A DNA stretch of 64,000 bases from Serratia entomophila. GTDB lineage: Bacteria > Pseudomonadota > Gammaproteobacteria > Enterobacterales > Enterobacteriaceae. Shown here piece after piece: positions 41,510 through 52,029 of the stretch; the first letter of the stretch is position 1, and each line of letters begins with the position of its first letter. The position numbers and the translations under genes were made by a program. Under the pieces are notes generated by a model. It was not told the DNA's origin, did no database searches, and saw only the letters and a program-made list of their open reading frames with translations. The stretch is taken from positions 744,001 through 808,000 of the forward strand of contig NZ_CP082787.1 in assembly GCF_021462285.1 (NCBI RefSeq), read 5' to 3'.

Positions 41510-42937
41510 ATGAACAACGCAATTGCACAACAAATCGCTGAACAGGGCGGAGTCGAGTCTTACCTGCACGCACAGCAACATAAAAGCCTGCTGCGCTTTC
41601 TGACCTGCGGCAGCGTCGACGACGGCAAGAGCACCCTGATTGGGCGCTTGCTGCACGACACCCGCCAGATCTACGAAGATCAGCTGTCTACGCTGCACAG
41701 CGACAGCAAGCGCATCGGCACCCAGGGCGAAAAGCTCGATCTGGCGCTGCTGGTGGATGGCCTGCAGGCCGAGCGCGAGCAGGGCATCACCATCGACGTG
41801 GCCTACCGCTATTTCTCGACCGAAAAACGCAAATTTATCATCGCCGACACCCCGGGGCATGAGCAGTACACCCGCAACATGGCCACCGGCGCTTCTACCT
41901 GCGATCTGGCGATCCTGCTGATTGACGCGCGCAAAGGGGTGCTGGATCAGACCCGCCGCCACAGCTTTATCGCCACCCTGCTGGGCATTCGTCATCTGGT
42001 GGTGGCGGTGAACAAAATGGATCTGGTGGATTATCAGGAGTCGGTGTTCGAGCAGTTCAAACAGGATTACCTGAGCTTTGCTCAGCAGTTGCCGAACGAT
42101 CTGGACATCAAGTTCGTGCCGCTCTCGGCGCTGGACGGCGACAACGTGGCGAGCGAAAGCGCGCACATGCCTTGGTACAGCGGCCCGACGCTGCTGGAAG
42201 TGCTGGAGAGCGTGGACGTGATCAGCGAGCGGGAAACCCAGCCGCTGCGTTTCCCGGTGCAGTACGTCAACCGCCCGAACCTTGATTTCCGCGGCTATGC
42301 CGGCACGCTGTCCGCCGGCGTGGTGCGGGTGGGGCAACGCGTGAAGGTGCTGCCATCCGGCGTGGAATCCACCGTGGCGCGCATCGTCACCTTCGACGGC
42401 GATCTGCAAGAGGCGGTGCCGGGCGAAGCCATTACGCTGGTGCTGAAGGATGAAGTGGACATCAGCCGCGGCGATCTGCTGGTCGACGCCGGCGAAACCC
42501 TGAAGGCGGCGCAGAGCGCGCTGGTGGACGTGGTGTGGATGGCCGAGCAGCCGCTGCTGCCGGGCCAAAGTTATGACATCAAGGTGGCCGGCAAGAAGAC
42601 CCGCGCGCGGGTTGAGGGCATTCGTCACCAGGTGGAGATCAACTCGCTGGCGCAGCATCAGGCGGATACGTTGCCGCTGAACGGCATTGGCCTGGTGGAG
42701 CTGACCTTCGACGAGCCGCTGGTGTTGGACAGTTACCAGAGCAACCACGACACCGGTGGGCTGATCTTTATCGATCGCCTGAGCAACGTGACGGTCGGTG
42801 CCGGCCTGATCCGCGAAACGCTGCAGGGTGCTCAGGGGCAAGCCGGCGAGTTCAGCGCTTTCGAGCTGGAACTGAATGCGCTGGTGCGCAAGCACTTCCC
42901 GCACTGGGGCGCGCGTGACCTGCTCGGGGGGAAATAA
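41510..42937 (+). CDS. cysN: Sulfate adenylyltransferase subunit 1 (GTPase)
   Basis: 475 residues, EF-Tu-like. G1 is [10 protein letters not shown]3 is DTPGHEQY, G4 is NKMD, with two beta-barrel domains following. GTP hydrolysis drives APS synthesis by CysD. The gap to cysC is one base. Confidence 0.96.
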   Translation: MNNAIAQQIAEQGGVESYLHAQQHKSLLRFLTCGSVDDGKSTLIGRLLHDTRQIYEDQLSTLHSDSKRIGTQGEKLDLALLVDGLQAEREQGITIDVAYRYFSTEKRKFIIADTPGHEQYTRNMATGASTCDLAILLIDARKGVLDQTRRHSFIATLLGIRHLVVAVNKMDLVDYQESVFEQFKQDYLSFAQQLPNDLDIKFVPLSALDGDNVASESAHMPWYSGPTLLEVLESVDVISERETQPLRFPVQYVNRPNLDFRGYAGTLSAGVVRVGQRVKVLPSGVESTVARIVTFDGDLQEAVPGEAITLVLKDEVDISRGDLLVDAGETLKAAQSALVDVVWMAEQPLLPGQSYDIKVAGKKTRARVEGIRHQVEINSLAQHQADTLPLNGIGLVELTFDEPLVLDSYQSNHDTGGLIFIDRLSNVTVGAGLIRETLQGAQGQAGEFSAFELELNALVRKHFPHWGARDLLGGK

Positions 42938-42938
42938 G

Positions 42939-43568
42939 GTGGCGGAAGGCGAGCTGCGGCCGACCGGGCCGGATGATGAAAACGTAGTCTGGCATCCGCA
43001 CGCAGTGGCGCGGGCGGACCGCGAGGCGCGCAACGGCCATAAGGGCGCGGTGCTGTGGTTTACCGGGCTGTCCGGCTCGGGCAAATCCACCGTCGCCGGG
43101 GCGCTGGAGCAGGCGCTGCATGCGCTGGGCGTCAGCACCTATCTGTTGGACGGCGATAACGTGCGCCACGGCCTGTGCCGCGATTTGGGGTTCTCCGACG
43201 ATGACCGCCGCGAGAACATCCGCCGGGTCGGGGAAGTGGCCAAGCTGATGGTCGACGCCGGGCTGGTGGTGCTGACCGCGTTCATTTCGCCGCACCGCGC
43301 CGAACGGCAGATGGTGCGTGAAATGCTCGACGAGAATCGCTTTATCGAGGTGTTCGTAGATACGCCGCTGGCGATTTGCGAAGCGCGCGATCCCAAGGGA
43401 TTGTACAAAAAAGCGCGCGCCGGCGAACTGCGAAACTTCACCGGAATCGATGCGGTTTACGAGGCGCCGCAGCGGCCGGATATTCACCTGGATGGCCAAC
43501 AATTGGTAACAAATTTGATTGCGCAATTGTTAGACGTGCTGCGTGGTCAGGCTATTATCAAACCCTGA
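42939..43568 (+). CDS. cysC: Adenylylsulfate kinase
   Basis: 209 residues starting with GTG one base after the cysN stop, with a GGGGG-rich site inside the cysN end. It has Walker [22 protein letters not shown] and [10 protein letters not shown]. It phosphorylates APS to PAPS, the substrate of CysH. The alternative frame start inside cysN is rejected. A terminator follows. Confidence 0.94.
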   Translation: MAEGELRPTGPDDENVVWHPHAVARADREARNGHKGAVLWFTGLSGSGKSTVAGALEQALHALGVSTYLLDGDNVRHGLCRDLGFSDDDRRENIRRVGEVAKLMVDAGLVVLTAFISPHRAERQMVREMLDENRFIEVFVDTPLAICEARDPKGLYKKARAGELRNFTGIDAVYEAPQRPDIHLDGQQLVTNLIAQLLDVLRGQAIIKP

Positions 43569-43572
43569 ATTC

Positions 43573-43608
43573 AAAAAAGCGTGTGGCGTTTTGCGCCATG
43601 CGCTTTTT
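43573..43608. terminator. Terminator after cysC
   Basis: AAAAAGCG and CGCTTTTT bracket a TGGCG/CGCCA inner stem with a TTTTG loop. It works on both strands by sequence and ends the cysGDNC transcript. Confidence 0.8.
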
Positions 43609-43652
43609 ACTCGAAGCCCGCCGCAGAGCGTGCCGAATAACCAGGGATTACT

Positions 43653-43970
43653 ATGCAAAATGTCACGCCTATCTTGATTGACTCAAAACAGGATAAAGAG
43701 GAACCCTCTTATTCTTTCCTGGGCGGTGTCTGCGGCTTTGCTTTTTACTGGCTGGCGTTTGCAGTGCCTTTCCTGGTCTACGGCTCCAATACCCTGTTCT
43801 TTCTGCTCTATACCTGGCCTTTCTTCCTGGCGCTGATGCCGGTTTCGGTGCTGATCGGCATTGCGCTCAGCATGTTGCTGCGCGGACGGTTGATTTTGAC
43901 CCTGCTGCTGACCGGCGCCATCGTGCTGTGCCTGTTCTGGCTGGTGTTCAGCTTCCTGACCGGTTGGTGA
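43653..43970 (+). CDS. ygbE: DUF3561 membrane protein YgbE
   Basis: 105 residues with three hydrophobic segments (about 24-45, 48-72 and 77-103) and a short polar N-terminus. It matches the conserved inner membrane protein of unknown function next to cysC in E. coli (DUF3561). Function unknown. Confidence 0.85.
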   Translation: MQNVTPILIDSKQDKEEPSYSFLGGVCGFAFYWLAFAVPFLVYGSNTLFFLLYTWPFFLALMPVSVLIGIALSMLLRGRLILTLLLTGAIVLCLFWLVFSFLTGW

Positions 43971-43975
43971 AACCA

Positions 43976-43996
43976 CGGGCGCCGTGATGGCGCCCG
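43976..43996. terminator. Hairpin between convergent ygbE and the ABC genes
   Basis: CGGGCGCC (43976-43983), GTGAT loop, GGCGCCCG (43989-43996); no T-run. It lies between convergent genes. Confidence 0.6.
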
Positions 43997-44021
43997 AGGG
44001 ATTGCAATGCGGTGCTGAAGG

Positions 44022-44744
44022 TTACAAAACTTTGCTTAGAAACGCCTGGGTGCGCGGGTTGCCCGGATGGCTGAAAATCTGCTGCGGCGTCCCTTCCTCC
44101 TGAATGATCCCCTGATCGATAAACAGCACCCGGTCCGCCACTTCGCGGGCGAAGCCCATTTCATGCGTTACCACCACCATGGTCATGCCTTCGTGCGCCA
44201 GTGATTTCATCACCGCCAGCACTTCGCCCACCAGCTCGGGATCGAGCGCCGAGGTCGGCTCATCGAACAGCATGATCTTCGGCTCCATCGCCAGCGCGCG
44301 GGCGATAGCCACCCGCTGCTGTTGGCCGCCGGACAGGCTGTTGGGGTAGGCGTCGATCTTGTCCAGCAGGCCAACCTTGCGCAGCAACAGCTCGGCGCGT
44401 TCGATGGCCGCTGCACGCGGCAGTTTTTTCACGCCCATCGGCGCCATGATGATGTTTTCCAACACCGTCATGTGCGGGAACAGGTTAAAACGCTGAAACA
44501 CCATGCCCACGCTTTCGCGCATCTTGTTCAGATCCGTTTTCTGCCGGTGAATGGCGAAGCCGTTCACGTCGATCTCGCCGCCGGACAGCGTCTCCAGCGC
44601 GTTGATGCAGCGCAGAAAGGTGCTTTTGCCCGAACCGGACGGGCCGATGATGCACACCACTTCGTTCGGCGCTATCTCACAGGAGATGCCGCGCAGCACG
44701 TGGCTTGCGCCGAATTGCTTTTGCAGGTTATGTACGCGAATCAC
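44022..44744 (-). CDS. Polar amino acid ABC transporter ATPase
   Basis: 240 residues of the GlnQ/HisP type. Walker [11 protein letters not shown], signature [15 protein letters not shown], Walker [14 protein letters not shown], and His switch VTHEMGFA are complete. It forms an importer with the two genes upstream. The start overlaps the permease 3' end by 17 bases. Family substrates are glutamine, arginine, histidine, cystine and others; the substrate here is not assigned. Confidence 0.9.
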   Translation of the reverse strand: MIRVHNLQKQFGASHVLRGISCEIAPNEVVCIIGPSGSGKSTFLRCINALETLSGGEIDVNGFAIHRQKTDLNKMRESVGMVFQRFNLFPHMTVLENIIMAPMGVKKLPRAAAIERAELLLRKVGLLDKIDAYPNSLSGGQQQRVAIARALAMEPKIMLFDEPTSALDPELVGEVLAVMKSLAHEGMTMVVVTHEMGFAREVADRVLFIDQGIIQEEGTPQQIFSHPGNPRTQAFLSKVL

Positions 44745-45492
44745 TTTTACCGAACCTCTTTTCCATATGTTGCACCATCAGCGAGAGCAGGAAGGTGATG
44801 ACCCAGTAGACCAGCGAGATGGTCAGGTAGGGCTCCCAGTAGGTGGCGTAGGCCCCGGAAACGGTGCGGGCGGCGTAGGCCAGATCGGCCAGGCCGATGG
44901 CGGAAGCCAGTGACGAATCCTTGACGATGGCGATGGCGTTATTGCCCAGCGGCGGCAGCATGCGGCGGAAAGCCTGCGGCAGGATCACCTTGCGCATGGT
45001 TTTGCCGTAGCTCATGCCCAGCGAACGGGAGGCCTCCATCTGGCCGCGATCGATAGACTGGATGCCGGCGCGGAAGATCTCCGAGACGTAAGCCCCGGCG
45101 TTGAGCGTAATCGCCACCACGCAGGACAGGAATGCGCCGTAGTCGGAGCGCAGCGCGCGGGCGAAATCGCTGCTCATCAGGCCGTTGGTGACCAGCAGGC
45201 CGTCGCGCGGGTTGATAAACAGCGGTACCAGCGCGAAGTGTACCACCATGATTTGCACAAACAGCGGCGTGCCGCGAAAGGCGCTGATGTAGATGCGCAC
45301 CGGCCACTGAACGCCGTAGTGCAGGATAGGTTTCCAGATGCCGTGCGGCGCCTGCGCCAGGCGGCCCAACCCGAGGATTAGCCCCCAGGTGGTGCCCAGC
45401 AGCACGCAAATAATGGTGCATTTGATGGTCATCCAGGCGCCTTCCATAAACAGCGGGGCGTATTCCTGGATGATCTCCCAACGGAAATTCAA
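44728..45492 (-). CDS. Polar amino acid ABC transporter permease
   Basis: 254 residues, HisMQ-type with about five helices. It has the [17 protein letters not shown] stretch and the EAA loop ([21 protein letters not shown]) characteristic of the family. A single permease gene is present, so it would act as a homodimer. Confidence 0.9.
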   Translation of the reverse strand: MNFRWEIIQEYAPLFMEGAWMTIKCTIICVLLGTTWGLILGLGRLAQAPHGIWKPILHYGVQWPVRIYISAFRGTPLFVQIMVVHFALVPLFINPRDGLLVTNGLMSSDFARALRSDYGAFLSCVVAITLNAGAYVSEIFRAGIQSIDRGQMEASRSLGMSYGKTMRKVILPQAFRRMLPPLGNNAIAIVKDSSLASAIGLADLAYAARTVSGAYATYWEPYLTISLVYWVITFLLSLMVQHMEKRFGKSDSRT

Positions 45493-45547
45493 GGTCTGAT
45501 CCTTATTTAAGAGTGTTGAGGCTACTGCACTGAGCAGCGCCAGGCGA

Positions 45548-46318
45548 TTATTCAGCCGGCAGCGTCGGCACGTTGCTGTCGAACCAGCTTTGGTAGATTT
45601 TGGCGTAGGTTCCGTCGGCGACGATTTTCTTCAGGCCGGCGTCAATCTTGCTGCGCAGCTCGTCGTTGCCTTTGGCGACGGCGATGCCGAAGTATTGGCG
45701 CTCGAACCTGGCGTCGGATACCAGCTTGAACTCTTTCTCCGGGTGGGTCTTGATGTAGAACTTGGCTACCCCGACGTCGCCGACCGCGGCGCCGATGCCG
45801 TCCTCATACAATTCCTGCAACATCAGCGGCGTATTGTCGAAACGTTTGATAGCGGTGCTGTTTTTTCCCAATGCATCGGATACCACGATGTCGCCGGTGC
45901 TGGAGTTCACCACGCCGACCTTCAGCGCTTTCAGCGCGGCGATTGAGTCCACCTTGGAATCTTTAGGCACCACGATGGTCTGCTCTGCCGGGAAGTAGGG
46001 CGCCGAGAAGTCCACCATCTGCTTGCGCTTGTCGGTGATGGTGATGCCGGAAATGATGATGTCGCGATCGCCGGAGTTCAGCGTGGCAAAGATGCCTTCC
46101 CACGGGGTGTTGACCAGCTTGACCTGGAATCCTTCCGCTTTGGCCACCGCTTTGATGATGTCGATGTCAAAACCTTCCAGCTGCTTTTGGCTGTTCTCGA
46201 ATTCGAACGGGCGATAGGTGCCGCCGGAGCCGACTACGTAGGTAGGTTCAGCCGCCAGAGCGGGCATGGACAGGGCGGCAGCCAGACAGGCGCCTATCAG
46301 AACTAAAGGTTTTAACAT
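45548..46318 (-). CDS. Polar amino acid ABC transporter periplasmic binding protein
   Basis: 256 residues with a signal peptide of about 23 residues (cut near ALA-AE). The family-typical order TYRPFEFENS, LEGFDIDI, SGITITDKRKQMVDFS and the C-terminal YAKIYQSWF are present. The Arg in DKRK and the Asp of the ligand site fit amino acid binding. ATG at 46318 is chosen over a GTG one codon earlier. A GGGGA site precedes it. Basic or polar amino acid is the likely ligand. Confidence 0.88.
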   Translation of the reverse strand: MLKPLVLIGACLAAALSMPALAAEPTYVVGSGGTYRPFEFENSQKQLEGFDIDIIKAVAKAEGFQVKLVNTPWEGIFATLNSGDRDIIISGITITDKRKQMVDFSAPYFPAEQTIVVPKDSKVDSIAALKALKVGVVNSSTGDIVVSDALGKNSTAIKRFDNTPLMLQELYEDGIGAAVGDVGVAKFYIKTHPEKEFKLVSDARFERQYFGIAVAKGNDELRSKIDAGLKKIVADGTYAKIYQSWFDSNVPTLPAE

Positions 46319-46721
46319 CACGATCCCCGATAATTAAAAGTTATATAATGAGTTTATTTATGCACTACCAGTGCATAAAAATAAGCTCCAATGAATGAAA
46401 ACACAACCTTATCATGATGATTAACTTTCTAAAGGTGCTAAGTATGCAGTTTTGCTATGGCTTTGGCGTAAGCGTTGGCAAAATGACGGCGATCCAGTTT
46501 TTATTACTGCATAACCTGCTTTGGGTAGAGAGGCGATGGTTGGACGGGCACGGCGTTTTTCTGCGGCCAAAGTGGCTTTTTTTGCCGCTTTCGCGGCGGA
46601 TTTAGGTTATAAACTCAGGAAATACTCATCCGTATTCTGAATTTGGCGCTGAAAAGCCGCTCTCAGTGTGGAGTCCAACGAAAAGTTGTGGGATGATTGG
46701 TCGGTTTTTCAGGGGGCGGAG
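46319..46721. other. Intergenic region between the ABC operon and ftsB
   Basis: About 400 bases with no credible gene; the 63-codon frame at 46414-46605 lacks protein-like signals. It holds the ABC operon promoter and its dyad (46357-46379) and, at the right, the ftsB promoter. Short T-runs near 46579 follow only a weak CCA/TGG stem. Confidence 0.4.
46357..46379 (-). promoter_or_regulatory. Perfect dyad in the ABC operon promoter
   Basis: TTTATGCACT-ACC-AGTGCATAAA, a perfect 10-bp inverted repeat with 3-nt centre. It lies just upstream of a TATAAC-like -10 (about 46342-46347) on the minus strand and overlaps the -35 position, so it is a good operator candidate. It resembles the NtrC box GCAC-N7-GTGC, but with N5, so NtrC is not claimed. 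Confidence 0.55.
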
Positions 46722-47042
46722 ATGGGAAAACTTACGCTGCTATTGCTGGCATTGCTCGGTTGGTTACAGTATTCACTGTGGCTGGGCAAAAATGGTATTC
46801 ACGATTATGTGCGAGTCAATGAGGACGTTGCGGCCCAGCAGGGCAACAATGCCAAATTGAAAGCGCGTAACGATCAGCTGTTTGCCGAAATTGATGATTT
46901 GAACGGTGGTCAGGAAGCGATCGAAGAGCGTGCGCGTAATGAACTGGGCATGATTAAGCCCGGTGAGACCTTCTATCGTCTGGTTCCTGACCAATCCAGA
47001 CGCAACGCGGCGTCCTCCTCGCAAAATAACGTACAAAAATAA
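46722..47042 (+). CDS. ftsB: Cell division protein FtsB
   Basis: 106 residues. The single transmembrane helix (about 4-21) ends LGWLQYSLW; the periplasmic coiled coil (about 30-70) is followed by [12 protein letters not shown], the FtsL/FtsQ contact region. It forms the FtsQBL complex in the divisome. The MGKLTL start at 46722 is chosen; 18 codons upstream are open but outside the family. It is in an operon with ispD three bases later. Confidence 0.95.
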   Translation: MGKLTLLLLALLGWLQYSLWLGKNGIHDYVRVNEDVAAQQGNNAKLKARNDQLFAEIDDLNGGQEAIEERARNELGMIKPGETFYRLVPDQSRRNAASSSQNNVQK

Positions 47043-47045
47043 CGC

Positions 47046-47753
47046 ATGAATCACTCCGCAGGAACCTTTCCATCGGTGATTGCCGTCCTGCCCGCTGCCG
47101 GTGTCGGCAGCCGTATGCAGGCGGACTGCCCGAAACAGTACCTCACCATCGGCCAACACAGCATCCTTGAACACGCTATTCACGCGCTGCTGCGCCACCC
47201 GTGCATTCAGCGGGTGATTGTGGCCATTGGCCCCGAAGACCGCCAGTTCGAACAGCTGCCGATTGCCCGGGATCCTCGGATAAGCGTCGCAGTCGGCGGC
47301 CGGCAGCGCGCCGACTCGGTAATGGCCGGCCTGAAGCTGGCGGGGGATGCGCAGTGGGTGCTGGTGCACGATGCTGCGCGCCCCTGCCTGCACGCCGATG
47401 ATCTCGAGCGCCTGCTGGCGATAACCGAACACAGCAAGGTCGGCGGCATACTCGCCGCGCCGGTGCGCGACACCATGAAGCGTGCCGAGCCCGGCCAGAA
47501 CGCGATTTCACACACCGTCGAGCGCCAGGACCTGTGGCATGCGTTGACGCCGCAGCTGTTCCCGCTGGCATTGCTCAAGCAGTGCCTGCAACGCGCGCTG
47601 GACGAAGGCGCGACCGTCACCGACGAAGCCTCGGCGCTGGAACACTGCGGTTATCATCCGCTGCTGGTGAGCGGGCGTTCGGACAATATTAAAGTAACGC
47701 GGCCGGAGGACCTGGCGCTGGCGGCGTTCTATTTGACTCAGTTGGACAACTAA
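47046..47753 (+). CDS. ispD: 2-C-methyl-D-erythritol 4-phosphate cytidylyltransferase
   Basis: 235 residues. The nucleotide-binding [19 protein letters not shown] begins near residue 15, and VHDAARPC and RPEDLALA are conserved. It makes CDP-ME in the MEP isoprenoid pathway. It starts three bases after ftsB and ends ten bases before ispF. Confidence 0.96.
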   Translation: MNHSAGTFPSVIAVLPAAGVGSRMQADCPKQYLTIGQHSILEHAIHALLRHPCIQRVIVAIGPEDRQFEQLPIARDPRISVAVGGRQRADSVMAGLKLAGDAQWVLVHDAARPCLHADDLERLLAITEHSKVGGILAAPVRDTMKRAEPGQNAISHTVERQDLWHALTPQLFPLALLKQCLQRALDEGATVTDEASALEHCGYHPLLVSGRSDNIKVTRPEDLALAAFYLTQLDN

Positions 47754-47763
47754 GGAGCGCATC

Positions 47764-48237
47764 ATGCGTATCGGTCACGGTTTTGACGTACATAAATTTG
47801 GTGGCGAAGGGCCGCTGGTGATCGGTGGCGTTCGCATCCCTTACGAAAAAGGTTTGCTGGCCCACTCCGACGGCGATGTCGCCCTGCATGCGGCGACCGA
47901 TGCCCTGTTGGGCGCTGCGGCGCTGGGCGATATCGGCAAGCTGTTCCCCGATACCGATCCGGCGTTCAAGGGCGCCGACAGCCGCGAGCTGCTGCGTGAG
48001 GCCTGGAAACGCATTCGCGCCAAGGGGTACCGTCTGGGCAACCTGGATATCACCATTATCGCCCAGGCGCCGAAGATGGCGCCGCATATCCCGCAGATGC
48101 GCATCTTCCTGGCGGAAGACCTGCAGTGCCATATGGACGACGTTAACGTCAAAGCCACCACCACCGAACAGCTCGGCTTCACCGGGCGCGGCGAGGGCAT
48201 TGCCTGCGAAGCGGTTGCCTTGTTGATCAAGGAATAA
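47764..48237 (+). CDS. ispF: 2-C-methyl-D-erythritol 2,4-cyclodiphosphate synthase
   Basis: 157 residues. Zinc ligands are in [11 protein letters not shown] (Asp8, His10) and a His in LLAHSDGDV, with the [14 protein letters not shown] signature near the end. It forms the cyclic diphosphate from CDP-ME2P. It starts ten bases after ispD and ends four before truD. Confidence 0.96.
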   Translation: MRIGHGFDVHKFGGEGPLVIGGVRIPYEKGLLAHSDGDVALHAATDALLGAAALGDIGKLFPDTDPAFKGADSRELLREAWKRIRAKGYRLGNLDITIIAQAPKMAPHIPQMRIFLAEDLQCHMDDVNVKATTTEQLGFTGRGEGIACEAVALLIKE

Positions 48238-48241
48238 CCGC

Positions 48242-49288
48242 ATGGACATGGCTAACCTGACCTGGCTGCACGGCCGGCCACAGAGCAGCGGCGTGCTGAA
48301 AGCGAACCCGGAAGATTTCGTGGTGGTGGAAGATCTGGGTTTTGAACCGGATGGCGAAGGTGAACACGTGCTGGTAAACATCCGCAAGAACGGCTGCAAT
48401 ACCCAGTTCGTGGCGGATTATCTGGCGCGTTTCGCCGGCATTCATGCCCGTTCCGTCAGCTATGCAGGGTTGAAAGATCGCCACGCGGTGACCGAGCAGT
48501 GGTTCTGTTTGCATCTGCCGGGTAAGGAAACGCCCGATTTTTCCCAGTTTGCGCTGGAAGGCTGCGAAGTGCTGACCTACGCGCGCCACCTGCGCAAAAT
48601 GCGTATCGGCACGCTGAAAGGCAACGCCTTTACGCTGGTATTGCGCCAAATCTCCGACCGTGATGAGGTTGAACGGCGGCTGCAGGCGATTGCCGCGGGC
48701 GGCGTGCCGAACTACTTCGGCAGCCAGCGTTTCGGCCGCGGCGGCAATAACCTGGTGATGGCGCGCCGTTGGGCGAATGACGACATTCGCGTCAAAGAGC
48801 GCAGCAAGCGCAGCTTCTATCTTTCGGCCAGCCGCAGCGCGTTGTTCAATCAGACCGCCAGCCGCCGCCTGGCCGACGGCCTGCAGCGCACCGTGCTGGA
48901 GGGCGATGCCCTGCAGCTCAGCGGCCGCGGCAGCTGGTTCGTCGCCAAGGCGGATGAACTGGAGACGCTGCAGCAACGCCTGGATGCCGGTGAATTGGCC
49001 GTTACCGCCCCGTTGCCGGGGGATGGCGAACCAGGCACCGCCGGGGAAGCGTTGAAATTTGAACAACAATGCTTGGCGGAGCAGCCGGAATTGCTTACGC
49101 TTTTAAAGCGCGAGCGCGTTGAACCCGCTCGCCGGGCCCTGCTGTTACAGCCGCAAAATATGCTGTGGAACTGGTGGGATGATGTCACCGTGGAATTGCG
49201 CTTTTGGCTGCCGGCAGGCAGCTTCGCCACCAGCGTCGTTCGCGAAATCATGCAGCAGGATAACAGTGATGCGGATATTGCTGAGTAA
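48242..49288 (+). CDS. truD: tRNA pseudouridine(13) synthase TruD
   Basis: 348 residues. The catalytic Asp is in [14 protein letters not shown] near residue 80, and the family stretch [14 protein letters not shown] follows. It isomerises U13 of tRNA-Glu. It begins four bases after ispF and overlaps surE by 20 bases. Confidence 0.95.
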   Translation: MDMANLTWLHGRPQSSGVLKANPEDFVVVEDLGFEPDGEGEHVLVNIRKNGCNTQFVADYLARFAGIHARSVSYAGLKDRHAVTEQWFCLHLPGKETPDFSQFALEGCEVLTYARHLRKMRIGTLKGNAFTLVLRQISDRDEVERRLQAIAAGGVPNYFGSQRFGRGGNNLVMARRWANDDIRVKERSKRSFYLSASRSALFNQTASRRLADGLQRTVLEGDALQLSGRGSWFVAKADELETLQQRLDAGELAVTAPLPGDGEPGTAGEALKFEQQCLAEQPELLTLLKRERVEPARRALLLQPQNMLWNWWDDVTVELRFWLPAGSFATSVVREIMQQDNSDADIAE

Positions 49289-50030
49289 TGATGATGGCGT
49301 TACCGCCCCGGGCATTCAGGTGCTGGCGGCGGCGCTGCGGGAATTCGCCGAGGTGCAGGTCGTCGCGCCGGACCGCAATCGCAGCGGTTCTTCCAATGCG
49401 TTGACGCTGGACTCGCCGCTGCGCACCCTGACGTTGGCCAATGGCGACATTGCGGTGCAACAGGGTACGCCGACCGACTGCGTGTATCTGGGGGCCAATG
49501 CGCTGATGCGCCCGGCGCCGGATATCGTGGTTTCCGGCATCAACGCCGGCCCGAACCTCGGCGACGACGTCATCTATTCCGGTACCGTGGCGGCGGCGAT
49601 GGAAGGCCGCCATCTGGGCCTGCCTGCGCTGGCGGTGTCGCTGAACGGCCACCGGCATTACGCCACCGCGGCGGCCATCACCTGTCGCATATTGCGCGCG
49701 CTGCAGCGCGAGCCGCTGCGCACCGGCAAAATTTTGAATATCAACGTGCCGGATCTGCCGTTGGATGAGATTAAAGGTATCCGCGTAACCCGTTGCGGCA
49801 GCCGCCATCCCGCCGATAAGGTGTTTTGCCAGCAGGATCCGCGCGGTCAAAATCTCTATTGGATCGGGCCGCCGGGTGATAAGTTTGATGCCGGGCCGGA
49901 CACCGACTTCGCGGCGGTGGAACAGGGCTACGTGGCGATCACGCCGCTGCAGGTGGATTTAACCGCCTATGCGGCCCAGGAGGTTGTGCAAACGTGGTTA
50001 ACCAAAGCTGAGGTTAGCGGGGAATGGTGA
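49269..50030 (+). CDS. surE: 5'/3'-nucleotidase SurE
   Basis: 253 residues. The metal site is Asp8-Asp9 in [13 protein letters not shown] with [20 protein letters not shown]. It hydrolyses nucleotides and polyphosphate. The start at 49269 lies 20 bases inside truD; the longer upstream frame is truD sequence in another frame. pcm overlaps its end by 7 bases. Confidence 0.95.
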   Translation: MRILLSNDDGVTAPGIQVLAAALREFAEVQVVAPDRNRSGSSNALTLDSPLRTLTLANGDIAVQQGTPTDCVYLGANALMRPAPDIVVSGINAGPNLGDDVIYSGTVAAAMEGRHLGLPALAVSLNGHRHYATAAAITCRILRALQREPLRTGKILNINVPDLPLDEIKGIRVTRCGSRHPADKVFCQQDPRGQNLYWIGPPGDKFDAGPDTDFAAVEQGYVAITPLQVDLTAYAAQEVVQTWLTKAEVSGEW

Positions 50031-50650
50031 ACAAGCGCATGCAAACATTGCTGACGCAGCTGCGTCAGCAGGGGATCCGGGACGAGCGGTTGCTGCGGGC
50101 GATCGAAGCGGTGCCGCGAGAACGCTTTGTTGACGAGGCGCTTGACCACAAGGCCTATGAAAATACCGCGCTGCCTATCGGCTCCGGCCAAACCATTTCT
50201 CAGCCCTACATGGTGGCGCGCATGACCGAGCTGCTGAATCTGACGCCCACCTCGCGGGTGTTGGAGATTGGCACCGGCTCCGGTTACCAAACCGCCATTC
50301 TGGCGCATCTTGTCCAGCATGTTTGTTCCGTAGAGCGTATTAAGGGCCTGCAATGGCAGGCCAAGCGCCGCCTGAAGCAGCTCGATCTGCACAACGTATC
50401 CACCCGCCACGGCGACGGCTGGCAGGGCTGGGCGTCGCGCGGCCCCTTCGACGCGATCATCGTCACCGCCGCACCGCCGGAAATCCCGCAGGCGCTGGTG
50501 GAACAGCTGGACGATGGCGGCATTCTGGTGCTGCCGGTGGGCGAACAGGCCCAAACCCTCAAACGTATCCAGCGCCACGGCAATGAGTTTGTCGTCGACG
50601 CCGTTGAAGCGGTGCGTTTCGTGCCGCTGGTGAAAGGCGAACTGGCCTAG
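50024..50650 (+). CDS. pcm: Protein-L-isoaspartate O-methyltransferase
   Basis: 208 residues, the same length as E. coli Pcm. It has [22 protein letters not shown], the SAM motif [12 protein letters not shown] and [10 protein letters not shown] at the C-terminus. It repairs isoaspartyl residues with SAM and is part of the stationary-phase cluster before nlpD-rpoS. Confidence 0.96.
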   Translation: MVNKRMQTLLTQLRQQGIRDERLLRAIEAVPRERFVDEALDHKAYENTALPIGSGQTISQPYMVARMTELLNLTPTSRVLEIGTGSGYQTAILAHLVQHVCSVERIKGLQWQAKRRLKQLDLHNVSTRHGDGWQGWASRGPFDAIIVTAAPPEIPQALVEQLDDGGILVLPVGEQAQTLKRIQRHGNEFVVDAVEAVRFVPLVKGELA

Positions 50651-50956
50651 CGATTGTCTGATTTTTCAGTCGCCCGCGAAATCTGTTGCACTTTCATAAC
50701 GTCTGGATAAGGTTTTATTGTTCCAATAAGACTAATTTTCAATACAATTGCCTTTCTGCGTAGTTGTCTTATGGTGCGGCGGCGCTAATGTGGTTAGCAT
50801 TGGCGCGCTGTTTGATGCCTCGGCAGGAGATCACCTGGCGTTCAGGGATCGGCTGGGGCGCCTTTTCATCGCAGAAACTGAGAGAGTGGTAAAAGCTCAG
50901 CTACGATGTAAAGGGGATTTTGGATATATCGCTGATATTGCTGTGATGGGGGAAGC
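50651..50956. other. pcm-nlpD intergenic region
   Basis: 306 bases with no gene I can support; the 70-codon frame at 50748-50960 lacks a ribosome site and overlaps nlpD. A wobble-containing hairpin GCGCTAATG (50782-50790) / CATTGGCGC (50798-50806) is present, and an AT-rich patch with a TACAAT-like -10 near 50742 may be an nlpD promoter. Confidence 0.4.
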
Positions 50957-51976
50957 ATGAGCACGGGAAGCCCAATGATTACTTTACGCCGGGTTGCGGT
51001 GTGTACGATGGTAAGTTTGTGGTTGGCGGGTTGTACGAATGATGCGTCGACATCAGCCCCTATCAGTAGCGTGGGCGGCGGTGGATCTGCCGCATCCGGC
51101 AACGCCGGCAATGCCGCCTCGCAGCAGGCCAGCAGCCCTGAAGGCCGGATTGTCTACAATCGCAGCTACGAGTCTATCCCCAAAGGGAGCTACAGCGGCA
51201 ACACCTATACGGTCAAGCGCGGCGATACGTTATTCTACATCGCCTGGATCACCGGCAACGATTTCCGTGATCTGGCGCAGCGCAATAATATTCCCGAACC
51301 TTACAGTCTGAATGTTGGCCAAAGCATTCAACTTGGTAATGGTTCTGCCAACGGAAACGGCGGCATGCTGGCGGCGACCGACGCCACTAAAGGGGGCGTT
51401 CCTAAGCCGCCGTCCAGCTCTCAGATACAAACTGCGACGGTTGATTCTCCATCAACTAACGCGTATTCTGATAATTCGGGTAAACAGAATGTAGGTAAGA
51501 TGTTACCTGCAGCAGGAGCCGTAGCGGTTGGGACCGCGGCAGCGCCTGTTACCGCCCCGGCAGCCGCTCCACCAGCGAGCAGCACCGTCAGCAACAGCGA
51601 TCCGGTAAGTAGCTGGAGATGGCCGACTGACGGTAAGATTATTGATAACTTTTCCTCATCAGAAGGTGGGAATAAGGGTGTCGATATCGCCGGTTCCCGT
51701 GGGCAGCCTATCTTCGCTACCGCCGATGGCCGCGTAGTGTATGCAGGCAATGCTTTACGGGGTTACGGTAATCTAATCATCATCAAACACAATGATGATT
51801 ACCTGAGCGCCTACGCTCACAACGACACAATGCTGGTCCGGGAACAACAAGAAGTGAAGGCGGGTCAAAAAATAGCCACCATGGGTAGCACCGGAACCAG
51901 TTCAGTACGTTTGCATTTTGAAATTCGTTACAAGGGGAAATCCGTAAACCCGCTGCGTTATCTTCCGCAGCGATAG
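50957..51976 (+). CDS. nlpD: Murein hydrolase activator NlpD (lipoprotein)
   Basis: 339 residues. The lipobox LAGC (Cys26 as lipidated residue) follows a signal peptide. One LysM domain ([14 protein letters not shown]) lies in the middle, then a Ser/Ala-rich linker, then a LytM/M23 domain. The M23 domain is degenerate: the first metal His of the HxGxD motif is Asn (GNKGVDIAG) and the HxH motif is reduced to RLHFE, as expected for a factor that activates AmiC rather than cutting murein. The rpoS promoter usually lies inside this gene. Confidence 0.93.
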   Translation: MSTGSPMITLRRVAVCTMVSLWLAGCTNDASTSAPISSVGGGGSAASGNAGNAASQQASSPEGRIVYNRSYESIPKGSYSGNTYTVKRGDTLFYIAWITGNDFRDLAQRNNIPEPYSLNVGQSIQLGNGSANGNGGMLAATDATKGGVPKPPSSSQIQTATVDSPSTNAYSDNSGKQNVGKMLPAAGAVAVGTAAAPVTAPAAAPPASSTVSNSDPVSSWRWPTDGKIIDNFSSSEGGNKGVDIAGSRGQPIFATADGRVVYAGNALRGYGNLIIIKHNDDYLSAYAHNDTMLVREQQEVKAGQKIATMGSTGTSSVRLHFEIRYKGKSVNPLRYLPQR

Positions 51977-52029
51977 ATTGGGCAGAATACGCTGTATTCT
52001 GCTCGCGGTATCACGGGTAGGAGCAGCTT

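Noticed and set aside
46361..46375. NtrC binding site
   Set aside because: The GCAC/GTGC arms have a 5-base centre instead of 7, and the promoter does not have a sigma-54 GG/GC pair at the right spacing.
46414..46605. 63-codon frame before ftsB
   Set aside because: No ribosome site, no family-like sequence, lies in the promoter region.
50748..50960. 70-codon frame between pcm and nlpD
   Set aside because: No ribosome site and it runs into the nlpD start.
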